Shown one piece after another: positions 1 through 12,838 of a DNA stretch of 64,000 nt. The notes beneath the pieces are model-generated. The model was not told the DNA's origin, searched no databases, and saw only the letters and a program-made list of their open reading frames with translations. Both the position numbers and the translations under genes were made by a program. Source of the stretch: Marasmius tenuissimus (Eukaryota; Basidiomycota; Agaricomycetes; Agaricales; Marasmiaceae); NCBI GenBank assembly GCA_029532415.1, contig JAQOTA010000047.1, positions 2,790,001 to 2,854,000 on the forward strand. The letters run 5' to 3'. The first letter of the stretch is position 1. The number at the start of each line of letters is the position of its first letter.

Positions 1-240
1 ATACGATCGCCGGGCCATTGCCCGTGATCTTCTGGGTCGGTGATTGGGGTGAGCTTTGGGCCTCGTTCCACGAATAAAGCGGTTGAAATCAAGTCGAAGT
101 TTCTGGGAAGCTTGTCGATGAACGAAAGCGCCAGAGTGTTGAAGCACTCAGCGAGCATTGTAGGTGAGTGCAAACTCTTATTTCTGTCTGTACCTGCGCT
201 CATCATACATAGAAGAAGTGACCACTGATCCGTTTCACCG

Positions 241-964
241 TCATGTTGCGGGAGGGCATTCCAAAGACGCCGTTGCCATCATTATAATGATCGGGAATAT
301 CTTCGTCTTGAACGTGTCCTCTCCGTTTCTTTTCTGCAATTCGAAGGTTTCACAGTGTCGTCTACCGCCTGTTGCAATGTCAGCTGTGATCTGTTAGTAT
401 ATAAGCTACTTACAGTCCTTGCAGGTCTCATTCGGTTTTCGGAGGCAAATCTTTGCCAATTCCAGGTGAACAAGGCGCTCTAATCTGTGCGTGAGGGTGG
501 CAGGGGAGATGAGAAAACGCAATACGTACCAGTTCGGTGAGAGTAGAGCACCGGAATGGGGTCATACCATGTGTGCCGCTGTGACGGACACTGTATGGCC
601 CATTCCTTCTTCCGTCGTTCAATATCGTTCGTTCTTCCCACCTTGAAAACAACACCATCGCTGAACTCATTCTCGCCTTCGATACAAAACGCGTAGATGA
701 ATGCAGCCGTGTCGTGGGGCGAAAGAGATTTGACGAGATAGAATTCGATCTTGCATAGGACAACCCAAACTATGCTGCCGTGAGTCATTCCCTCATGTCC
801 TATCACTTCTACTAACCTCCCTGTTTCTCTGATGCTTCAAGGCCTTGCAGCGAAGGATGGGAGTGCAATTTTACTAGCGAGTCAGGAGGTAGTAAAGCCC
901 GATAGCGTTTTGGGAGGTCGACAATTGTACAAAAATTGACTGTAGCCATGGATGGGAGAGCCAT
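241..964 (-). CDS. T5orf172 / GIY-YIG-like domain protein (Mug113-like)
   Basis: Four exons read in phase: 964-817, 769-530, 479-414, 368-241 (193 aa), with introns of 47, 50 and 45 nt bounded by GT and AG. The start ATG at 964-962 lies just after a TAAATA-like stretch. The second exon holds FKVGRTNDIERR followed by KKEW and a conserved Cys, the signature of the T5orf172 family (GIY-YIG superfamily, called Mug113-like in fungi). The third exon encodes ERLVHLELA, and the junction of exons 3 and 4 gives a CxxC followed by RRHCETF, matching the C-terminal helix and Cys-His part of that family. Family members are often longer (250-400 aa), so this may be a short member or lack a 5' exon. The role is unknown; nuclease activity is suggested by the fold only. 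It is divergent from the RBR relic at 1030-3009. Confidence 0.72.
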
Positions 965-1029
965 GATGTGTCTATTTAAGCTTTCTCCCGCGCGCACAAC
1001 TTGAACACCAACCTCAATGTTGGCTTTCA

Positions 1030-3009
1030 TCAAGATTCGGCGCCGGAGAGGACCCGGCGACAGTTCGTAGGATCGGTTGGAGAAATCTTAGCAGGTGCGT
1101 TTTAGTGCTGTTATTTTCTGCGTTTTCGCATCGTTAACCTCTTTTCTCTCTTACTGTCATCAGTTCCATGAGCGAATCTTCACCACCTTCACAAGGCAGG
1201 CCCCCCACCTACTATCGAGGATCGTATCGACTGAAACATTGTGAAAATCTTGATGCCTTACCACTTCTCCGCACATCGTTGAACGTCTCGAAAAAGAAAT
1301 CGCCACAACGGGCAATGAATCGTCAACATCGTTTTCACGGCACGCAAAAGAATTCGAAAACGACATCTGCCTGATTCCATCAACACCACTGGTAACCCGA
1401 TCGGTCTGCGTGTCGTTGGATGTGACGACTCGTCGGACGTTAATTCTGGGATTGCGGGGAGGTCAGGCGGGAGTTTAGGCGAGTTGGATGGGCTGAACGC
1501 CTTCATATGTTCCGTGAGTCCTCAGTCATCTCGTGCTGTATGCTCACACGTTCTTGTAGACCCTATGCATCGCCATACTCCAGGCGCGGTGATCAACAGC
1601 AGCGGCAACGACAATGTTCTCAAAACCCACAGAAACTCTGACCAACTCCGATACGCCAGCTTTTAAAGTGATCGGGTCTCTCAGCCGCTTCAACTGATCA
1701 CCAAGTTTCCATCGCTGCTTCATCCCTCCGCCGCCATCCCTTGTCATCGATTCGCCGCAAAGATCATCGAGAGCAGCAAGCCAGGCAACTCCTGCTGCTT
1801 TTCATCGTTCCGGGCCTGACTTGCGACAAAGACTCAAGGTCATCAACGCTGGTGAGAGAATTGAGACTTTCGAGCGGTACGAGGGTTTCAGATGATGGCT
1901 CATTGGTGCGTGTGCTTTCCGCATTGCTCCTTCGGTCATGTCTAACGTGGTTATCTCTTTCTCTTTATACTCAGAATCTGTAGTCAAGCTATATGACGCC
2001 AGGCAAAACAAGATTCACCACTTACAGACAAAGAATATGCGTTACAGCTCCACGTAGAGCTCGCGAAATTTTTCTTGGGTGCTATGGAGGACAAGCGGAT
2101 TGCGGAGTCTCGGTGCCGCGATTGATACCGATTTGTGTCTCGTTGAGCAGATTACGACTAGAGAACAAGCGGTGGAAGACGATCATCGTTATGCCGCCGC
2201 GTTGCTCGTGGAGAGCCTGTTCCCAAAAAGTCTGACGTTCAGAGGAGGATAGAGGATTCTGAAGTCGTCCATAGGCGGAGGTATGATTATTTTCGCGTTC
2301 TCACATACTCGACTAGCCCTGATGATGTTTTTAGGGACTCCCTTCATGCTATGGACAATCGAAATGCGACCGCCTTGGAAAGCAACAGCGCTCAAGGAAC
2401 CTCCGGAAGGTCTACATAACTCTCATCTTATCATGTCCAACTCGCTCACGCTCTTCCAGTATGATTGTATTATATACATCATTCGCATACTAGTACCCCA
2501 CGAATGAGCCTCCATGCCACAGCATGTGGTCATCACTATGGCCGGGGCTGCTCGGTAGATCTAGTCCAAGCCTGCACGAGAGACGAATCGCTATATCCTC
2601 TTCGCTGCTGCAAGCAGAACCTCTCGCTCCCCAGCGTGTTCCCCTTCCTCGACACCAAAACCCGTATCAGCTTCCAAATCAACGTGAGTTCGACGTCCAG
2701 TCCAATAACCGACTTTATTACACCCACCCCGTCTGCTCCATTTTCTTGGGCTCTAACACGGGCGGAAAAGGGACGATTACCTACACGACCTGCTTCACGA
2801 CGATGTATACCGGCTACAAGAGAGCTTTACATGAAGTGTCCCGTCAACTCCAAGCCCTAGCTCACGAAGAGGGCTATCAGACCTGTCCCGGATGTCGAAG
2901 AATCATCGACCTTCACCATAGATGCTTCCACAAGATGTACAAATTTGGAACTCAGTTACCCCAAAGCCGCTTCATCGAAGAGGAAGCAGATCGTGCGATG
3001 AGGTGAGCT
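1030..3009 (+). pseudogene. RBR (RING-IBR-RING) E3 ubiquitin ligase relic
   Basis: Remains of an Ariadne-like RBR ligase, a family that passes ubiquitin from E2 to substrate through a RING2 cysteine. About 2010-2240 encodes the N-terminal SPLTDKEYALQLHVELA and REQAVEDDHRYAAAL blocks typical of Agaricomycete RBR proteins. RING1 is at about 2460-2650 (ACGHHY, DLVQACTRDES), the IBR at 2690-2850, and RING2 at 2870-3006 (EEGYQTCPGCRRIIDLHHRC). Canonical introns remain at 1095-1163, 1514-1559, 1906-1974, 2281-2334 and 2410-2459. It is broken: the frame changes near 2115 and near 2684, and several zinc ligands are replaced, mostly Cys to Tyr (IIY in RING1, LYYTHP and MYTGYKR in the IBR) plus Cys to Phe after KMYK. 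The part before about 1990 looks coding in pieces (ERLEKEIATTGNES) but is interrupted by stops. I call it a pseudogene; sequencing errors could explain the frame shifts but not the loss of so many ligands. Confidence 0.8.
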
Positions 3010-5215
3010 TTCCTCCCGAGCTATACGACTTGTCCTCATTCTCACCATGCAGATCATCAGTAGCCGCGCTGTCGAACTCGCTATCATTTACTACGGACGC
3101 CACCTCTTTATTGCCTTGAAGCTCCTGCTAGGAGACCCCGTCGCCGGAAGCCACCGAGAACAACCTACGTCTGGTGAGACTGGTCGTGCCGGAACTTTCA
3201 CCGGCCCACCTTACTCTCAAAGGCCAAGGCTGTGGGCAGACTGTTATCTTATCAACAATTATTGGCGTGATTCATCACGCCGTATAAGGAATTTTTAAAT
3301 ACATATATCAGTAATTGAATATAATATTTCTGAGGATTATATATCATGTTTTAAAGTCCGCTCGATCACAAGCCTCAAGTCGACAACCTGTGGGCAACTG
3401 ACGGTAATCAGAGTATTACTCGTTTTTCCCGCACAAGACCGCGTTTTGCCCGCAGTGTCAAGGACGAGTGGGATCCTTACGTTATCCAAGGCAATAAACT
3501 GGACCACTTACAGATGAAAGGCGTCTGTCCGCTCGTGTTTGACGCATGCTAGGGACGTCCAGTCTACAGTGGAACATGCACGCGATGTAGGTGAAGCAAG
3601 TAAGGGAGAAACTTTTTATGTTCTCTTAATGAGGGCCCGAAGATTGTCAAAATACATTGTCCTCTGCGATAACTCGCATCTAGTGATGATTTTGGCCCTC
3701 ATGTATGGCTTTCGAGCTCACAACCCCTACTTAATACCATGCTTTCGGATGTTAAGGGTACCAGACGCCTTGTGCAATGCCAAGCAATGAAGCTCACGAA
3801 TAAAAATTGGAATGCGGTGGCGAGCATGGTAACAGGTAGCTACCTGCATCTTCTCTTATTGCCACCATAACCAAATTCCATGATCGATCTACCCCAAAAC
3901 CAACTCTACTTACCAGGTCGCCGGTTGAACTGGAAACTTACCAACTGAATCTACGTTATATAGCCCTCCCCCCTAGGTGAGTCCTCATTGTTTTTTAGAA
4001 GCGTTGGAATCACTCCCGTCTCGACTTGAACGTATAACCATCGTATTTTCACCGAGATATCAACTCGCAGTTTCAGAGTCACGCAAAGCGCGAGTCTGGA
4101 AGATTGATGAGCCTGGCATGTAACTCAATTCTATTTGAAAGACAGGAACAATCAGGACTGAATGGGTGGACAACAAGAGCAATCGAGAGTAAGGCTTACC
4201 CATGCCCAGTCATCACACCCGCGGAATATAGACGTTTTGGTACATTGACAAGGAGGAGGGCAGGCTCACAGCCACCAGGAATTTCCAAGGCCATATCTAG
4301 TGAATTTTGAAATGGAGTTCATGTCGTCAGTGTTTCTGAGCGCTCAGCGTTGGCATGTTAGTTCGCGCAAACCATCCAAAACTCAAATATCTTCCAACCG
4401 TTTCGTTGAATTGTGACTCACACCGCAGCTCTATCATTCATTCTCTTGACAATGAACGACCTCCACATGTTGACAGCACGAAAGCAGAAGAACCAGAGCT
4501 CAATACGCTCTAGATCACCCAAGAGGCAACGTCCTCGACCTTATCCAGGTTAATAGTACTGGGTCTCGAGTTCTCGGGTATAATACATCTCTCAACATTG
4601 ATCCTCACTGCTCAACGTGAACATTGTGTACGCCAAAAGCGAGCCCTCAGATGGGCGAATCCTAACCCCTCGACACATCGAGGGCACTCGCTTGGTACAC
4701 AATCGTCTATAAATCTTTTGAGGCCGAGCCTAACAATACCAACAGAGCCCAGATTGAACGAGCTTCGAAAGAACCTTTCCTTATATGTGGTAAAAAAAAA
4801 CGACCCCTGAGCTACTCATCACAGCCGGCGGTCCGTCCCTATACAATCTAGCTTCACCTTCATCCTATGTCTGAAAGATAGTCTCGTTCCAATGAACTCT
4901 GACTCGGATACACACTTACGCAGCTGTTCGGTTCGACCGAATGAAACCGAATCTAGAACCACGAAATTCAAATCATGCTTTTGGGTTTTCCAAACTAATA
5001 GATGGTTGCGCCAATGAAAGAAATGCGTGTTTTGACATATATCCTGTTATCGGGCTCGTATTCTCACCTTTTCCTCAACACTAATACTTCACCCATGTCT
5101 TTGACCACTTGCCCATTTTGAAACACGTACAAGTATTCTCCTCACAAGGGTCCTCATGAGGACTCGGCTTTGAATATGCCGGGATCGCGGTCTCTTATCA
5201 TTTTCCGCTCCATCC
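3010..5215. other. gene-poor stretch
   Basis: An intron-like segment follows at 3003-3052 (ATGAG then GTGAGC to CATGCAG), so the RBR relic may run a little further. Beyond about 3300 I see no conserved protein, tRNA or repeat. A short AT-rich patch lies at 3295-3350. The open frames here (for example 3539-3790) have no recognisable motif. Confidence 0.4.
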
Positions 5216-5703
5216 CTCGGGCTCACAGGTATAGTACAACATTAAGCATCATGAGACGAAACTCAAACTGAACATATGTTTCTCAGTGCCAGAGATCGAG
5301 GATTGTACAACCTATACATGGTCCAACAATGTACGGTGATGAGCCTGCAAGTAACTGAGCAGAATTGAAGCAGAATGCAAAAGAAATGAAACAGTAGGAT
5401 CGATACAGACAAAACTTGGTTTGAGATCTGTACTACCGCCATGTTTTACAGGTCTTGTCGTAAGCCAACTTGTTTATCCCGATTGACTATCCGAGGGCGT
5501 ACTGAAAGCTACAGCCCGTGGGTAGGAGAAGACTGGTTGCTACTGTGGCTGAGAGTGCAGTACAAAGCCGTTCGAGGGAAGTGAAGCTCGACAGGTATCC
5601 CATGTCGCATAGGAAGCAAGAAAATGAGCCTGATTGGTCGAATGTGATGGAGAGGTAATGGTTGGTGAGGAAGAGTAGAGAGCTGGGTTGTTGAAGGATG
5701 TGT

Positions 5704-8459
5704 TCATAACACATGATCCAGCCCCGACGATCTAGCTCTGTCAAGAGTGCTATCATTGGACGTGATTAAGGCAGGTATGATAGTACTGACTGAGTAGACG
5801 TTCGGATCAGCATAAGCAGAGTTGGTCGGAACTGTAGTGGGGTCATTGTCTAGAGGAATGTAGGAGCTGAACAGTGGTGATGAATCAAAAGAACTAGTCA
5901 CTGTGACTTGCGACGTTCCGAAGCATCCTACTGACTGACGCTGGGGAGGCATTGAACTGAATGCAATGGTCGGGGGTAATATGCTCTCACTCCTCGGGAA
6001 GATACCAGGCTGGGTGTGGTAGGGATGGGAAGGTAGGTCTAGGTCGCTGATGGCGGTGGACTCAGATTGATGGACTCGCCATTGGTTCTCAGCGAAATAT
6101 TCAAGGGAACTAGGATGAGTTCGCCTGGAAAGGGTCCGGACAAGTCGTGTAGGCCGCAAGGGTACGTCCTCTGCGGTCTGAACATGTTCAGCGGTGCTAT
6201 TCTTGTGGTAGAGGCCCTATGGGTATGCCCATAAGACAAAAGTCTGAGAATGAGGGACCAAAACGCACCTGGTAGGGCTGAGTACAAGTCTCTACTCTTC
6301 CCATGCCCGCGTCAATTTTCCGCCGTTTGTTAGCAATGCCATGCTGTAAGCGTGTGGCGGTATTGTCCATGGCTTGTAAATCAACAGTGGAAACTGAAAT
6401 CTCAGCTGGTCCCGGGTCTTGTGTGTCCTCTGGGCCTTTTGTGTCAGTACCAGCACTGGACTTGCCGGCGTCGGTGCGGGATTCAGATAAACTGAAGCTT
6501 CGATCTATACGGAGATCAGAGTGAGTAAGAGGTTGAGAAATTTGAGCGCACCTTCGTTAACCTCTTTGAATCGATCATTGTCATTCAAAGGTTGAAAGAT
6601 GTTATCGTTGTATTTGAGATGTCGCGCAAAGTCGGTCGTTGTTGGGTCAAAATCTCGGAGAAGCTGGTATTGATGAATCCATTGGTACTCATTGGAGGGC
6701 CATGAGTATGAAGTGGGGGGCTGGTTGCAGAAGCCTAGGAAGACAGGGAGGCCCAGGTTGTTACACAACTCGGGTGAGATGTGAGAGTGGCCATCATGAT
6801 GGAAAGACCAGTGGTGGAAGGAAGATGTTTTGCCATTGAGGAGATCAGAGGGAGGCAAACTGACAAAAAGGAAGATGGGTTGTTGATGTCGCCGTTGGCA
6901 CTTGGAAGGGGATTCGTCAAGGTAGCCGTGCAACTGCTGAACAGGATAGATAAGATCTGCGTTATGTTTAGCAGGTGGAAAAGGTAGTGGAATGATAACA
7001 TACCAAATTCTTCCAGATCATCCTCCAACGAAATACCTCGAGCATGGAAAACACTCCATGCTTGTGACAGCCAGGCCTTCTCTATACCTGAATTTAATTC
7101 CAACCAAAGCAATCTATCTCCCCTGAGTTGAAACCTACGCATGGGCTCAGACAGAGTGGTGTATTATTCATTAGAGACCTACCTTGTAAATCCATTTCCC
7201 AGACACGTCCGATCTACGAGGTTGTGGTCGCTCTCCCAAACGTTATTTGCGACGGCAATATGAGTTTTGGTTAGGGATGAAAAGATGGCCGGTTGATTAA
7301 CCCGTTCAGGCACGTCCTTGTAGTTACTAGGGTAGTTCATTGCGTTCATAAACGCGTTATCAGCTTCCTTTGACTTGTGACTTGCCAAGAAGCGCACGAG
7401 AACGTCTTCCTGGAGAAGCTCGGCGTTTGGTGGTAGGTCTGTGATGTTCAACGAACCCGCAGGAAGATAGGAAGATGGTCCCTTCGGACCACGGCAGATC
7501 ACTCCTCTGCTAGGATCCATCCACATCTCCACATCCCAACAACCCCATTGCATCTAAATCTGTGTTCATCAATGGTTCACCTATGCTAATTTGACTACTT
7601 ACGTGCAAACTTCCAAGATACCGTCGACCCAAAAGTCCGACATTTTCCACCAATTGTGCAAGGGGTACAAGATCTAAATGGAAATATCTAATCAACTTTG
7701 GAAATTACAGTGAATGCACACACTTACTATGCCAAAGAACCACTGAGGGAATTGTTCCAATGTCTAGAGCATATACTTGGGCGGCTTCAGATGACCTGAG
7801 AACCCTTCAGTATCCAAAGTATATTTAGAGTCTGACTCAACGTACAGTAATTCCGAGACCGTGAGAAATTCCGCCTCGAATGCCTAACCACACAAACAAA
7901 CCTTAGTCTCAGATTAAGCGGGATAAGACACACAAATCACCTTGCGTGCATCTCTTCCATTGTAAGATATCGCCGTAAACTCGCCCTCCGCCCCCATCAG
8001 CTTTGCGGTACAAACCGTTTTGGTCACTTCACGTGGGCACCGGCACTCTCGCCCCCACCACGAATTATCACATTCACAGGCCCTCAGAACCTGGCAAATA
8101 TTGCGAACCCTACAGATGTCACCGCGCTTGAGGTTCCGAAACTGTGTACTAGAATAGGTTCTGCTCAATTGCTTGAGATATAGGCAACTCACGTCATCAA
8201 ACTTGGTGTGTTCCCTCTGTTCATGTTGGACAATTTGATTGATCTGATTTCCATTGATATTGACGGTCGCTGGCATTGTCCTTGAGCTGGTTGGTTGAGT
8301 CATGAGTTCCAGGCCATCCGCGGAGGGGAAGCTTGAGCTTGCGTCTTCAGGTACTCGAGAGATTCTTTGGCAGTAATAATTGTGCTGGTCCCCTTGGACA
8401 TCACTGAAGGTACCACCATGAATCAAAAAGTGCCGTGCGTTGGGAAAGAAGGTGGACAT
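5704..8459 (-). CDS. family protein copy A (GGTF-GDQHN family), tail shortened
   Basis: Lineage-specific Agaricomycete protein of unknown function. Exons: 8459-8193, 8141-7941, 7883-7846, 7795-7728, 7673-7603, 7553-7183, 7134-7004, 6956-6552, 6504-6269, 6216-5704; all phases agree, giving 766 aa. Exon 1 carries IHGGTFSDVQGDQHN and a second NINGNQINQIVQ. Exon 2 is Cys-rich and ends in GEFTAISYNGRDARK. Exons 3-5 look helical. Exon 6 holds LASHKSKEAD and VANNVW. Exon 8 holds SPSKCQRR, SSLHHWSF and a DPTTTDFARHL block. The tail (exon 10) is Ser/Thr/Pro-rich and ends early: near 5710 a net 14-nt deletion relative to copy D shifts the frame, and about 74 residues of D's tail have no in-frame match, although the old frame can be followed to about 5500. 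Intron 1 is 51 nt and stop-free, so retaining it would also give an open frame. Expression and function are unknown. Confidence 0.75.
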
Positions 8460-8531
8460 GTGTGTTAGAAAAGGGAGAGACGAGATGGGGGTCAAGATGA
8501 GTTGATGACCAGCGAGGGGGGATGGATTCGA

Positions 8532-8539
8532 AGATATAT
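8532..8539 (-). promoter_or_regulatory. TATA-like box of copy A
   Basis: On the minus strand, GGCATATATC lies about 75 nt upstream of the copy A start codon. Copy D has the same word at the same distance, so the position is conserved between the two duplicates. Confidence 0.45.
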
Positions 8540-8880
8540 GCCACTTGGCTACATGAGTAGATTCCAGAAATAAGCAACAGAGACATGCACCGATCTTGAT
8601 GAATCACATCCAGTGCCCCCATACAGTGATGAGATTCCTTCGGGACATATTTTCCCTTGTGCCGTATTCTCCTGGGGATATCCAAGCCCGGAACCATGGA
8701 ACTATACTCCTTCCACTGTTCACCAACCTGTTGTTTGAGTCAGTAGGAGATTTTAGACTTCACATTTGCCACCAGGACTTCCAATTCCCGCCCAACTGAG
8801 GATATCAAAATGCTGTCGAGCCGCAAGCGTCAGAGCCTCGGTTGAGATAAACAACGATACCGAATACGGTTTAAAGGCGT

Positions 8881-11800
8881 GAATCGTGATGATTTCTGCC
8901 TAGAGGTGGCATCACTTGATCGATATCTGGCCGGGTATCAGGTGTCCGTGAGTAGTTCGTACTCAGTACAGTGTTAGACAAGAACATCGGTGGGAAGGGA
9001 GCTCACCAATCGAGAAGTGCAGAATATCATGACAAGATGTTAATGATACAGTGTGGGAAATGACGGGGGTATTGCCAGAAGAGATGGAAATTAGTATGGG
9101 CCCTGTTACTATAGATGTAAACTAAATCAAGACCAACGGAAAATTAGGAACAACGGTAGCCAAGGTAGCAAAGTAACTGGCGAGCATCGGTACAACAGGC
9201 CTGCTACACGCTAGACATGAGGGAAGGGAAAATGTAATAATCACCCCGAACCTACCTCTCCATTTCGCGTCTTTTCACCCAAATTTCACGTCGTCCAAAT
9301 CAGACTCTGGCAGTATAGATACCCTGACCTCGTAGAGCCCAGCGGCCACACGGTGCAATAGCAATCCTGAGATTTGTGGCTCGGGCCTGTATTGAGGATC
9401 GTGAGAACCAAAGTGGGGGTGGACTAACATTGAGTGTCGGTATCGAGGCAAACGGGTCTCAGTGCTTTAGATGAGGTGAGTTCGATTGGGCGTAGGAGCG
9501 AGAAATAATGGACATACTTGTGGCCAACTTTCAGCACGGTCCCGTCCCCGATAAATAAGACAAAGTACCCTCAACTCTCCGGCATGCGTAGCAGTTGGTC
9601 TGCTCCCGTCTGCACTATGTTCAGAGAATCAACGAGTCTCCAAATGTTGGAAAAAGATTTGATGTACCCTCCAGTACTCAAAGACGCCGCCAGAGGCGAT
9701 GAATTCACAACATGAACTACCTAAAGCCCTGATGGAATGAAGACGAGGGGAAAATCAACGCTGGAGGAATCAACAAGGATTGAGTGTCTTGGTAATTGAG
9801 AATGAAGTGACACAGACTCGGTGATCAATATTCAATGTCATTGGGATATTCGCGTCGAGAAACGGAGAGGACGAGGATAGGTGGTGGAGTTGTACCGGTC
9901 CGGATCCGGCTGCTCGCTCAGGTAATATTCTCCTCTCGACCGCCATATCAATTAGGGTCCTTCGACTCAGATCTGCAAGACTACTGCCCTTGACTAGTGT
10001 TGATACATCAACATCTAGATTTTTCAGAGCCCTAATACTCAAGATAATACCATACCCACCGCTCACTTAGCCCTTCCCGGAAGGAGCTCAAACTCATGTT
10101 TCGGGGCAGAGGTTTTTTGGACAGTAGGTGATCCATTATACTCCGCCTATTTGACCGCAGTCCTCCAGTTCTCCATACTCGTAAATACTGACTATCAGAT
10201 CTCCCAGAGTGATATCCGGTACTGTCGTTTTCAATTCACTATAAATTCTGGAAGTCCGACAATTCGGTGAGTCGAACTGCATACGCACAAAGTCAGCTCA
10301 TGGCTGAAGCTCTTGTGCCAAAGGTGCGGTCGGCAATTATTTGAACGATTGTTCTATTCTATTTCGCTCGCAATGCATGTAAAAGTATCCGGGGCTCGAG
10401 AGGGATAGCATGCATCGGGTAGAAGCTGCAGGTCTGGATTGGCATATATGCTAAGCGAGGACAAGTGCGGGAAAATCGAGTAGATGAAACATAGAAATGT
10501 TAAGTTGCTGATCACAGAAAGAAAGAAAAAACAATAGGCAATGGCAAGGATTGAGAAGTCCCAATCATGGGGTTGATAGTAGTGTACGCAAAAGAAACGA
10601 AACTAAAAACTACCGAAATCCGGAAGACCGAAAATCCTCTAGCGACAACCGAGCTATCAGACCCCCAATCACTGTTGAGTCCGATATATAATTGTCGATG
10701 AAACGTGAATGGATTCGATGAGTTCTGCCTAGTGATATTGACGCCCACTACCCTCGAGTGTCCCCAAGGTTATCGTATGACGGACAAAGGAGAAACCCTA
10801 CATCCAAGCAAACTGTCGCAAGGGCATATCTCATAGACTGCCTCGTGAATAGTTGGGAATAAGGTTGCTGACCTGGCAACTTCAAAGTCGACGACCGGCA
10901 TAAAATGAGCTTTCAATAACCATGATAATGACCACACTGGCACAAGTACAATCGGTTCACACGGAGACATTGTTGAGCAAATTGGCGTAATCGCCGTTTA
11001 CCAGATACCGGACAGGACTATTCAAGTATCTCCCTGGAAAGACGGCCGAATGAGCCTCACCCATATGAATAATAGACCTCAGATACCCGTTCTATTCATG
11101 GACCATCACCCATCCGCTCGCGCCGACTCACTCGGATGGCTCAGGGTGCAAGCTACGAAAGAATTAGAGGAAAATTTCGTAGGTTTGAATATGTGATTAG
11201 TGCGTGTTTGATCTCACTTTCGTTCTCGCTCTACATGTTACATTGTCAGCGTAATATTCTCCGAGTCCGGGGGATCTTCCTGGTCCAAGAGCTCAGCCGA
11301 TGCTTTTGCTTATAGCCATCAGAACCATCTACTGCTTGAGGCCCATGGAACCATGGAACCAGCCGACACAAGCCTAAAGATTCAAATCTTCTACTCACGC
11401 TTGCTCTGCAATGACCATCTGCTGGAATGAGGGTCGACATCGCCACTACTTGGCCCTACCATTGCCGAACGACATTCTATCAATTCAAACCGTTGATCTC
11501 CGAGCAGCTTTCCCTCTAGAGGCAGCTCGGGTTGTCGTACATGCTCAACGAGGGTCTGATGTGTAAAGACTTTGCTCTGAGTGAGGGTACTACCGGGTGT
11601 AGCTTTCATTGCGAAGTCAGTAATTTATCTCTGCTGGATTGCCGTTCACGCGCTAATTGATCTTGCCCCAGTCAGTGAGACATTATGATTGATACCCGCG
11701 AATATGGGAAAACAAGTCAGAAGGCTCACAACACTGTTTATATCTCGAGAAACTGGGCAAAACTCGTATCTCGTTCAAGGTGCGGCTGCCTTACCATGTA

Positions 11801-12830
11801 TGCTCACTCATACTTGCCTAGATCCTCGCTGAACGGCCCACTACGTGCTTATACTACTACTCCGTGATGCGATGAGCTTTGCGCGCCGGATTGGGAATTT
11901 AAAGATGGAACGATTGCAGATTTCGGAAGATAGTCTTAGGTCAGCGTTCTTCTCCTTCAAAATGTCCACCTATAGCTCACATCACTGATTTAGACTCGAG
12001 TGTCAGATCCTTATTGAGGGATTTACAGTTACAGATCGGGGCTTGAGTCATGGACATTATAATTACCTTTCCGCCGCGAGTATAGAACTCCGTTCAGTGT
12101 CGAAAACACAATTTCTTGGTCCAGGTGAATGACCGTGAATGAATACTCATGGTCCGCCAGCTACGCCGAGACTACAAATTAGCTGAACATGAAAGCTTGC
12201 AGAATCTTGACTTCACCGTGGCGTTCTGGTACGCGAGAATAAATAAAAGTCTGACAGAACATTGCGCTTTTCGATCATTCGTCAGTTGCGGCTGAATGTC
12301 AACGTTTGGACCTGGGAAAGTTCGGTACGTTTTCCAGCTCAACTCAGGCGTGAAGCACTGCCTTGAATTTGACAAGGGGACTGGATGCTAGTTATAGACG
12401 AGATGAGATCACCGGACACGCGAGGGAGCAGAAAGAAGCCTTGACGGGTATGCTATCAATTACTTCAGGGACCCGGTGAGCGTAGTTGATGGCTCTCCCG
12501 GGTACTGATGGTACTTGTGATAGTGTCGTTTCCGACGGCCTACTCTCATGAAGTCGCCCACTCAAGCCTCCCTAATGTGTGGTTTTCAAGTACGACGAAA
12601 CAGGCCTCAAGTCAATTTGCCGTGCTAAACTCTGAATCGGAGAAGCAAACGCCGAAATACGATCTTGTTCTCGCTCACAACGTCGCACTCGGGATCGAGT
12701 TGATCACTCAGAACCGCAACATCACGGATTGTCAATGGTTGTACATGCCAACAGCAGCCAAACGTAGGCAGCGAATCCTTGACAATCGCAACTGCCAATT
12801 GGAAAGGAGGGATCTTGGTGAACATGAACG
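8881..12830. other. 5' side of copy A; no firm gene
   Basis: No complete gene is supported. Near 8990-9010 the word GGTGGGAAGGGAGCTCAC recurs in diverged form upstream of copies C and D and reads as a splice donor on the minus strand, so a 5' untranslated exon or a decayed neighbour gene may lie here. At 9880-9935 a stretch on the minus strand (ending in the residues GPVQL) resembles 37330-37390 upstream of copy C. The 12508-12873 plus-strand open frame has no recognisable motif and runs into the hAT element. Confidence 0.35.
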
Positions 12831-12838
12831 AGCTTGCT
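12831..12838 (+). repeat. 8-bp target site duplication, left
   Basis: AGCTTGCT directly before the CAGTGTTG terminus; the same eight bases follow the other end at 13733-13740. Confidence 0.85.

Larger units (their letters stand above)
5216..8880. repeat. duplicated block 1 (copy A with flanks)
   Basis: This block is similar to 41730-45640 along its whole length: 3' flank (for example TTGTACAACCTATACATG near 5304, matched near 41828), the ten-exon gene, and the 5' flank (GGAACCATGGAACTATAC near 8692, matched near 45504). Similarity beyond exons shows duplication of a genomic segment rather than gene-level conservation only. The ends are approximate, judged by eye. Confidence 0.7.

Noticed and set aside
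1..240. Small plus-strand frames at the window start
   Set aside because: No motif, no splice support; probably 3' flank of the T5orf172 gene.
6639..6839. Plus-strand open frames antisense to exon 8 of every family copy (also 16464-16778, 33350-33631, 43276-43539, 51073-51375, 61333-61887)
   Set aside because: They recur only because the sense exons are conserved; their sequences mirror sense codons, have no own starts, introns or motifs, and differ in length between copies.
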